DNA from: Rhizobium sp. L43
Lineage (GTDB): Bacteria > Pseudomonadota > Alphaproteobacteria > Rhizobiales > Rhizobiaceae
Reading direction: 5' to 3'
Length of the DNA: 64,000 nucleotides
NCBI RefSeq assembly: GCF_002531725.1
Contig: NZ_NWSQ01000005.1
Span: 62,001 to 126,000 of the forward strand
Position numbers and translations under genes: made by a program. The notes below the pieces were generated by a model. That model saw only the letters and a list, made by a program, of their open reading frames with translations. It was not told where the DNA came from and made no database searches. Positions 58,669 through 64,000 of the stretch are shown here, piece by piece. How positions within the stretch are numbered: the stretch's first letter is position 1; each line of letters starts with the position of its first letter.

Positions 58669-58763
58669 AGTGCATCGCACCGATCAGGACTATGCGATGC
58701 GCCTTCATTGGCCTCATGCGCCATCATCCTGAAACCGCTGCATAATCCCGGATGATATGCATG
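58668..58763. repeat. RIME-like intergenic mosaic repeat, copy 4
   Basis: First palindrome GCATCGCA/TGCGATGC, then the second module with CATCATCC, GAAACCGCTGC and GGATGATATGCATGG. It starts at the dnaE2 stop and fills half of the gap before bfd. Confidence 0.65.
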
Positions 58764-58813
58764 GAGGCCTCACCGGACGCCGTTGTTCAATGATCCGGGG
58801 CTCGAATTTTTTC

Positions 58814-58819
58814 TTGACA
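58814..58819 (+). promoter_or_regulatory. Possible -35 element of the bfd-bfr promoter
   Basis: TTGACA within TTCTTGACAG, 58 bases before the bfd start, with an AT-rich stretch around 58830-58845. No clear -10 at ideal spacing and no Irr or Fur operator was recognised. Confidence 0.35.
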
Positions 58820-58876
58820 GCCACCATCTTCTTTAGCAGAAAACACGATAGTCAGTGTCATGTTTGGAATGAAGAC

Positions 58877-59188
58877 GTGCTTGTCTGCAGCTGCAATTAT
58901 ATAACCGACAAGGAAATCCGGGAGGTTATCACCAACCTTCTCGATGAAGACTGTTGGCAGCTTATCGTGCCGGCCAAGGTCTACCACGCCATGGAAAAAC
59001 GCGGCCGCTGCTGCGGCTGTTTCCCCAGCGTCGTCGACATCATTATCCAGACGACCGAGGAATATCACGCCCGTCGCCACTCGACGGAGACCGAAATATT
59101 TGATTTCATGTCCCGCTTGAAACAATTCCATGAGGAAAACAGGAGAGCGGACATTGAAAGGCGACAAAAAAGTCATCGAGCGGCTTAA
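58877..59188 (+). CDS. bfd: Bacterioferritin-associated ferredoxin Bfd
   Basis: [2Fe-2S] protein that docks on bacterioferritin and donates electrons to release stored iron. From GTG 58877 it reads [18 protein letters not shown]; 103 residues. Iron ligands would be Cys4, Cys6, Cys45 and Cys48 ([10 protein letters not shown]). The spacing between pairs is about seven residues longer than in the 64-residue E. coli protein, and there is a 40-residue C-terminal tail. Cys46 is extra. GGAATGAAG precedes the GTG. Its end overlaps the bfr start by 35 bases, so expression is coupled. Confidence 0.85.
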   Translation: MLVCSCNYITDKEIREVITNLLDEDCWQLIVPAKVYHAMEKRGRCCGCFPSVVDIIIQTTEEYHARRHSTETEIFDFMSRLKQFHEENRRADIERRQKSHRAA

Positions 59189-59639
59189 CGAGGCGTTGTT
59201 CCTCGAGCTCGGGGCGGTCAATCAATATTGGGTTCATTATCGGCTTCTTGAGGACTGGGGCTACACCAAGCTCGCCAAGAAAGAGCGCGCCGAATCTATT
59301 GAAGAGATGCATCATGCCGATCGGCTTGTTGCACGCATCATTTTCCTAGAAGGCCATCCCAATCTACAGACCCTTGCCCCTCTGCGCATCGGCCAAAACG
59401 TCAAGGAAGTGCTGGAAGCCGATCTTGCCGGCGAATACGACGCCCGCGCCGCCTATAAGAAGTCGCGCGATATCTGTTATGAGGCCGGCGATTACGTTTC
59501 CATGAAGCTGTTCGAAGAGTTGTTGGCGGATGAGGAAGGTCATATCGACTTCCTCGAAACGCAGCTCGAGCTGCTCGGGAAAATCGGCGAGAGCAAATAC
59601 GGCCAGCTTAACGCCGATTCCGCCGACGAAGCCGAATAA
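59154..59639 (+). CDS. bfr: Bacterioferritin
   Basis: Haem-containing 24-subunit iron-storage cage. From TTG 59154 ([20 protein letters not shown]) it has 161 residues, the exact rhizobial/Brucella length. The ferroxidase ligands Glu18, Glu51, His54, Glu94, Glu127 and His130 and the haem ligand Met52 are all in place. GGAGAG lies 8 bases upstream of the TTG. A long hairpin terminator follows. The overlap with bfd suggests storage and release are made together. Confidence 0.96.
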   Translation: MKGDKKVIERLNEALFLELGAVNQYWVHYRLLEDWGYTKLAKKERAESIEEMHHADRLVARIIFLEGHPNLQTLAPLRIGQNVKEVLEADLAGEYDARAAYKKSRDICYEAGDYVSMKLFEELLADEEGHIDFLETQLELLGKIGESKYGQLNADSADEAE

Positions 59640-59648
59640 GGCCCTGCC

Positions 59649-59680
59649 GATATCGGCCGCCCCATCGGCGGCCGATATTC
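59649..59680 (+). terminator. Hairpin terminator after bfr
   Basis: Perfect 12-bp stem ATATCGGCCGCC/GGCGGCCGATAT with a 5-base loop, followed by TCTTC; the T-tract is weak. Confidence 0.7.
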
Positions 59681-59733
59681 TTCACCTTGCTCCTGTTTGC
59701 CGAGCGCAAACCAAAGCGGTCGTCCTGCTTAAA

Positions 59734-60267
59734 TCAGTCTTCCGAATGCAGTGCCGCCAGATGCTCGAATTCGGCGATGACGTGGTCGTAGACGGCGCGC
59801 TTGAAAGGGACGATCAGGCCCGGCAGTTCCCGCATCGGCTTCCATTCCCAGGCATCGAATTCCGGCTCATGGCCGCCGGGCGGCGGGTTGATGGCGATCT
59901 CGCTGTCGTTGCCCTCGAAGCGGAAGGCAAACCAGCGTTGCGTCTGGCCGCGGAATTTTCCCTTCAATCCGATACCGATCAGAGCCGGCGGCAGATCATA
60001 ATTGATCCAGTCTCTTGCTTCGGCCAGCAGGGTCACCGTCTTGATGCCGGTCTCCTCGTAAAGCTCGCGGTAGGCGGCGTCCAATGGATCCTCGCCCTTG
60101 TCGATGCCCCCCTGCGGCATCTGCCAGAGCTGCGGCGAGCCGTCATATTCCGAATTGCCGTCGGGAATGCGCCGCCCGGCCCAGACGAGGCCATCGCGGT
60201 TCAGGATCATCACGCCGACGCAGGGGCGGTAGGGCAGATCCTCGGCTTTTACGGTCGCCTGGCTCAT
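59734..60267 (-). CDS. rppH: RNA pyrophosphohydrolase RppH
   Basis: Nudix hydrolase that removes pyrophosphate from mRNA 5' ends and so starts decay. The 177 residues carry [19 protein letters not shown] and [15 protein letters not shown], with the Nudix box spread over [20 protein letters not shown] then TGI. It lies 50 bases after the polysaccharide deacetylase gene on the same strand, the last gene of the envC-ctpA-deacetylase-rppH series, an order seen in other Rhizobiales. Confidence 0.95.
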   Translation of the reverse strand: MSQATVKAEDLPYRPCVGVMILNRDGLVWAGRRIPDGNSEYDGSPQLWQMPQGGIDKGEDPLDAAYRELYEETGIKTVTLLAEARDWINYDLPPALIGIGLKGKFRGQTQRWFAFRFEGNDSEIAINPPPGGHEPEFDAWEWKPMRELPGLIVPFKRAVYDHVIAEFEHLAALHSED

Positions 60268-60317
60268 CGTCTTCTCCGTTCAGGGCTCTTCTTGGAGATG
60301 GCTTTCAAGGATCCATC

Positions 60318-61514
60318 TCAAGGATTCTTGGGGTCGTTGGAAAGGGCGGCGACGCCGACGATCTCGATGCCGCGCATCGCCGCCTCCTCGCTCCATTTGG
60401 CGATGGCGTCAACGCTCTCATCGAAAGCCGAGGCGACGCCGATCGCCTGGCCGTTCTTGCGGGCGATGCGTTCGAGTTCGTCGAGCTTCTTCAGGACGGC
60501 GTTGATATCGAGCTGGCCGTCGAGCTGCAGGTCGGCGAAGGCATAGGGCAGTTCGGTTCCCTTGGCGACCGCAGCCGTCTTCGACTGCGCCGACGTGCCG
60601 TCGTCGAGGAACAGCAGGCCGCGCTTGCCGATATCGCGCATGACAGGTTCCATGGCGGTGGAATCGGACAGGAAACGGCCGCCGAGATAATTCATGACGC
60701 CGGTATAATTGGTGATCTGACCCATCGCCTTATGCAGGTTCTCGATATTGCGAGCAGCCGGTTTCGTGGTCAGCAAGGTTTCCGGGCCGGGATCATTCGC
60801 CGGGTAATCAAATGGCTCGAGCGGGACTTGCAAAAGAATCTCATGGCCGCCGCGGCGCGCCTCTAGCATCCAGCGCTGCAGGCTGTTGCCGCTTGCGGCA
60901 AAGGCGAAGGTGATTTCCTCCGGCAATTGCGCGATGGCGCGCTGCGTTCCGGTCTGGCTGAGCCCGAGGCCGCTGACGACGATGGCGATGCGGATGCCGC
61001 GCGCGCCGGACGAGGGACGGGCATATTGATCCATCGGGCGGCGGCCATCCGGGCCGACGATCGGAAGCCTGCCAAAAGGGGTTTCTTCGAGCAATGCTTC
61101 ATTTGGCTGGGCCGCCATGCGCGGATCCTGGCCGATCTGCATGGCGTCGACCAGTACCGGGCCGCTGCCATCGCGCGGGCGGGGACTGTATTTGGTGACG
61201 ACGGAGCCGTCGCCGGTGACCATCTGTTCGACATTGGCGCCCGAACGCGGTTCGGCGCGGGGCATGCCGTCCGCCGCCTGATTGGCGGCGGTCGTCGGTG
61301 GCTGAGAGCTATCGGAGGGCGGCGTTGCGGCTTGTTCGGCAGCCGGCGGTTTGCTGCGTTCGAGCCCGTCGCCGCGAAACGCCGTATACAGGGAAAAGCC
61401 GCCTATCGCGAAAAGGCAAAGACTGGCGGCGATCCGGCCCAGGCGCAGAACACCCGGGCGCCGGTTGCCGGTTTTTCGGTTGCGGCCCAAAGGCGCATGC
61501 AGGTCCGTTCCCAA
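60318..61514 (-). CDS. Divergent polysaccharide deacetylase family protein (DUF610)
   Basis: 398 residues: a short cytoplasmic N terminus, one membrane anchor (IAASLCLFAIGGFSLYTAF) and a Pro/Ser/Thr/Gln-rich linker to about 130. A catalytic-fold domain follows (RIAIVVSGLGLSQTGTQRAI, LQVPLEPFDYPANDPGP, GRFLSDSTAMEPVM). The family resembles NodB-type deacetylases but is divergent; it is usually beside envC and ctpA and so thought to act on peptidoglycan. The start is a TTG (MGTDLHAPLGRNRK) with GGAGCGGG upstream. The enzymatic activity has not been shown for this branch to my knowledge. Confidence 0.85.
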   Translation of the reverse strand: MGTDLHAPLGRNRKTGNRRPGVLRLGRIAASLCLFAIGGFSLYTAFRGDGLERSKPPAAEQAATPPSDSSQPPTTAANQAADGMPRAEPRSGANVEQMVTGDGSVVTKYSPRPRDGSGPVLVDAMQIGQDPRMAAQPNEALLEETPFGRLPIVGPDGRRPMDQYARPSSGARGIRIAIVVSGLGLSQTGTQRAIAQLPEEITFAFAASGNSLQRWMLEARRGGHEILLQVPLEPFDYPANDPGPETLLTTKPAARNIENLHKAMGQITNYTGVMNYLGGRFLSDSTAMEPVMRDIGKRGLLFLDDGTSAQSKTAAVAKGTELPYAFADLQLDGQLDINAVLKKLDELERIARKNGQAIGVASAFDESVDAIAKWSEEAAMRGIEIVGVAALSNDPKNP

Positions 61515-61554
61515 TTTTTCGCCCGCTCCAAAATCGGGAAACAGCAGAAAGGGT

Positions 61555-61581
61555 CAAGGCCGGGCGATATGCCCGGCCTTG
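61555..61581 (-). terminator. Hairpin between ctpA and the deacetylase gene
   Basis: Perfect 11-bp stem CAAGGCCGGGC/GCCCGGCCTTG, 5-base loop; the following minus-strand tract is only pyrimidine-rich. It may attenuate rather than fully stop transcription into the deacetylase. Confidence 0.55.
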
Positions 61582-61591
61582 AGGGGATGAA

Positions 61592-62914
61592 TTACTTGGC
61601 CACGACGGCCTTGTCCGGGTTCGGCGGGAAGGCCGGATCGGTCTTCTTGCCGCGCAGAAGGTCGAGCGCGTAGTTCAGCTGAACGTCGTCCTTCGGGTCC
61701 GGGGGCACATAGGCAACGGAGCCCGAACCTTCGTCGGTCTCGCTCTGGCCCTTGATGTGGCCGCGCAGGCTGGATTCGCCTTCGGTCACCATCTTGCCCT
61801 GCAGTTCCTCCGGCAGCGGCTCCTCGACCTTGATGTCGGGGGTGATGCCGGTGCCCTGGATCGAGCGGCCGGACGGCGTGTAATAGAGCGCCGTGGTCAG
61901 GCGCAACGCGCCATTTTCGCCGAGCGGGATGATCGTCTGGACGGAACCCTTGCCGAAGGAGCGCGTGCCGAGAACGGTGGCACGGCGCAGATCCTGAAGA
62001 GCGCCGGCGACGATTTCCGATGCGGAAGCCGAACCGCCGTTGATCAGCACGATAACCGGTTTGCCATCCGTCAGGTCGCCCGGGCCGGCATTGAAGCGGC
62101 GGGTTTCATCGGGATTGCGGCCGCGGGTCGACACCACTTCGCCGCGCTGCAGCAGGGCATCGGAGACGTTGATCGCCTGATCGAGCAGACCACCCGGATT
62201 GAGGCGCAGGTCGAGGACATAACCCTTCAGCTTGTCGGCCGGAACGGTGTCCTTGATCTTCTTGATCGCCTTTTCCATGTCGGGATAGGTTTTCTCGGTG
62301 AAGGAGATGATGCGGAGATAACCGACATCGTCCTCGACACGCGATTTGACGGCCTGGACGGCGACGACGTCACGGACGATCGTCAGCTCGATCGGCTTGT
62401 CGGCACCCTTGCGGATCAGCGTCAGCTTGATCGGCGTGTTGACGGCGCCGCGCATCTTCTCGACCGCGTCTTCCAGCTTCAGGCCGCGCACCGACTGACC
62501 GTCGATCTCGGAAATGTAATCACCTGCGAGAACACCTGCCTTGGCGGCGGGCGTGTCATCGATCGGGGTGATAACCTTGACGAGTTCGTCTTCCATCGTG
62601 ACTTCGATGCCGAGGCCGCCGAACTCACCCTTGGTCTGGGTGCGCATATCCTCGGCGTCCTTCGCATTCATGTAGCTCGAATGCGGATCGAGCGACGAGA
62701 GCATGCCGTTGATGGCGTTCTCGATCAGCTTGTCTTCGGCCGGCGGCGTGACATATTGCGCGCGCACACGCTCGAAGACATCACCGAAAACCGAAAGCTC
62801 CTTATAGGTCGAGGATCCGGCCGCTTCTGCCGGCACACCCGCCGAGTAAATGACGCTCATGGCGGTCGCACCCATCAATGCGCCGACCAGAACAAGAGAA
62901 GCCCTACGAATCAT
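61592..62914 (-). CDS. ctpA: Carboxyl-terminal processing protease CtpA (S41)
   Basis: Periplasmic serine protease with a Ser/Lys dyad that trims envelope proteins and peptidoglycan hydrolases. The 440 residues have a signal peptide (MIRRASLVLVGALMGATAM) and the PDZ domain near 90-180 (GLGIEVTMEDELVKVITPID). The catalytic parts are NGGSASASEIVAGALQD (Ser) and FGKGSVQTIIPL (Lys), then TALYYTPSGRSIQ. ATG 62914 overlaps the envC stop by 11 bases; a longer start lies within envC and is unlikely. Confidence 0.94.
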   Translation of the reverse strand: MIRRASLVLVGALMGATAMSVIYSAGVPAEAAGSSTYKELSVFGDVFERVRAQYVTPPAEDKLIENAINGMLSSLDPHSSYMNAKDAEDMRTQTKGEFGGLGIEVTMEDELVKVITPIDDTPAAKAGVLAGDYISEIDGQSVRGLKLEDAVEKMRGAVNTPIKLTLIRKGADKPIELTIVRDVVAVQAVKSRVEDDVGYLRIISFTEKTYPDMEKAIKKIKDTVPADKLKGYVLDLRLNPGGLLDQAINVSDALLQRGEVVSTRGRNPDETRRFNAGPGDLTDGKPVIVLINGGSASASEIVAGALQDLRRATVLGTRSFGKGSVQTIIPLGENGALRLTTALYYTPSGRSIQGTGITPDIKVEEPLPEELQGKMVTEGESSLRGHIKGQSETDEGSGSVAYVPPDPKDDVQLNYALDLLRGKKTDPAFPPNPDKAVVAK

Positions 62915-64000
62915 TGCGTGCCTTTCCAGTGTCTTTGGCGGTCCACCATGGTCGGGAATCGACCGGTTTACCGTCCTTTCGAAATTCAATGTAAAGCGTT
63001 GGCCGGTCCGTTTCCAGCGCCAATGCAGTTGCGCTTGCCACTCTTTTCGCGCCCATCACGGCGAGCGGCTCGCCGGAGAAAACGAATTTTCCCTGGCGGG
63101 TATTGATCGTATCCATTCCCGAGAGAACCAGGTGGTATCCGTCGCCGGTGTCGAGGATGATCATCTGGCCGTAACTGCGGAAAGCGCCGGCGAAAACCAC
63201 CAGGCCATCGGCAGGCGCCGTCACCACCGTCTCCGGATTGGTGGCGACCGTCATGCCCATGGCCTCGTGCCCGGTGCCGTCGGCATCGCCGAACTGGCGC
63301 AGGATATCGCCCGCAACGGGCACCTCCAATTTCGCCTTCAATTCTCCGAAGGGATATGCGGGCGCAATGCGGTTTTTATCGGGCACGCCGCTGTCGGCCA
63401 ACGCCTTGGCCTGGGCGCGCTGCTCGTCCGTCATCAGCTTGCGGTTTTCCTCCGCCTGGCGGGCGGCGGCGGCGGCGTCCCGCACCGAAGCGATCTCGGA
63501 TTCCATCGAGGCGACGAGGCCTTCGAGGCTGGTCGCCTTGCCGGCCAGCTCCTCGGAGCGCTTTTTCTCGGCTGCGAGTTCAGCGGCATTGCTGCGGCTG
63601 AGCTTGTCGTTTTCGGCCAGCAGCAGGTCCATGCGCCGCTCTTCCTCGATACCGTCGGTCATCGTCGCGGTCAGGCCGGCCTTCTCGGCAGCACTTGCGG
63701 TCTGCAATGCGGCGAGGCTTGCCAGATCGGCGGCAAGCTTGTCGGTCTCCTTGCGGATGCCGGGCACGACGGCGCCGAGCAGGATGGCGCTGCGCACCGA
63801 GGCAAGCGCGTCATCAGGGGTGACGAGCAAAGCGGGCGGCGGGTTGCGGCCCATGCGCTGGAGTGCTGCCAGCACCTCGGCCAGAAGGCCGCGGCGTTCG
63901 TGCAGCGAGCGGCGGATGCCATCCTGCTTGACGCCGAGATCGGCAAGCTTCTTCTCGCTTTCGAGGATCTGCTTGTCCAGCGTTTTGCGGCGAGCAGCCG
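62904..64000 (-). CDS. envC: Murein hydrolase activator EnvC, 5' end beyond the window
   Basis: At least 365 residues: a coiled-coil region (RRKTLDKQILESEKKLADLG and later AAEKKRSEELAGKATSLEGL) and then a LytM/M23-like domain at the C terminus. The M23 zinc ligands are replaced: TGHEAMGMTV stands where H-x-G-D is expected, and YHLVLSGMD where the second histidine motif would be. This is typical of EnvC, which switches on amidases at the septum. The signal peptide is off the window. LLAEVLAALQRMGRNPPPAL is the standard activator linker. First of the envelope operon with ctpA. Confidence 0.9.
   Translation of the reverse strand, partial: AARRKTLDKQILESEKKLADLGVKQDGIRRSLHERRGLLAEVLAALQRMGRNPPPALLVTPDDALASVRSAILLGAVVPGIRKETDKLAADLASLAALQTASAAEKAGLTATMTDGIEEERRMDLLLAENDKLSRSNAAELAAEKKRSEELAGKATSLEGLVASMESEIASVRDAAAAARQAEENRKLMTDEQRAQAKALADSGVPDKNRIAPAYPFGELKAKLEVPVAGDILRQFGDADGTGHEAMGMTVATNPETVVTAPADGLVVFAGAFRSYGQMIILDTGDGYHLVLSGMDTINTRQGKFVFSGEPLAVMGAKRVASATALALETDRPTLYIEFRKDGKPVDSRPWWTAKDTGKARNDS

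Overview
This is a stretch of core alphaproteobacterial chromosome, most likely from a Rhizobium of the leguminosarum/etli group. The evidence is the hemE-hemJ-rho-mnmE-mnmG-rsmG-parA-parB-holA-lptE-leuS gene order, rhizobial-type intergenic mosaic repeats, the large NAD-dependent glutamate dehydrogenase, a TrcR (DUF1013) cell-cycle regulator, an imuA-imuB-dnaE2 cassette behind an alphaproteobacterial LexA box, and a bfd-bfr pair. No prophage, insertion sequence, integron, CRISPR array, rRNA or tRNA was found. The species is inferred from gene content and cannot be proved here.

Bases 1-9.7 kb are the replication and segregation neighbourhood. A partial PPDK regulatory protein and hemE diverge from a 400-bp gap with DnaA boxes, GANTC sites and an AT-rich tract, which is the best candidate for oriC. 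It is followed by haem synthesis genes (hemE, hemJ), rho, the tRNA modification pair mnmE/mnmG, rsmG, and parA/parB. One perfect parS lies inside rsmG and two imperfect ones lie between mnmE and mnmG; a fourth near-perfect site lies at the end of leuB, 47 kb into the window.

Bases 9.7-28.8 kb carry the minus-strand leuS-lptE-holA operon, then yggS, propionyl-CoA synthetase, an orphan flagellin gene, trcR, acetyl-CoA synthetase, an SDHAF4-like assembly factor, htpX-rsmB, a heparinase-like gene and purH. An UMF1-type transporter converges on purH and sits downstream of glutamate dehydrogenase.

Bases 28.8-39.7 kb hold gdh, pyridoxal kinase, a beta-carbonic anhydrase, a frameshifted membrane diguanylate cyclase, an MltB-type transglycosylase and asd. 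Bases 39.7-46.9 kb hold an alkaline phosphatase behind a textbook PHO box, a three-gene secreted-protein/ABC cassette whose permease has a histidine-rich periplasmic segment (the least characterised system in the window), an MHS-type transporter with a roughly 185-residue inserted domain, and a PAP2 phosphatase.

Bases 47-52.7 kb hold leuB and leuD (leucine synthesis) around a serine/threonine dehydratase, plus a VOC protein, a CitE-like lyase and small proteins. Bases 52.7-58.7 kb are the SOS mutasome imuA-imuB-dnaE2. The window closes with bfd-bfr (iron storage) and a minus-strand cell-envelope operon, envC-ctpA-polysaccharide deacetylase-rppH, in which envC runs off the end.
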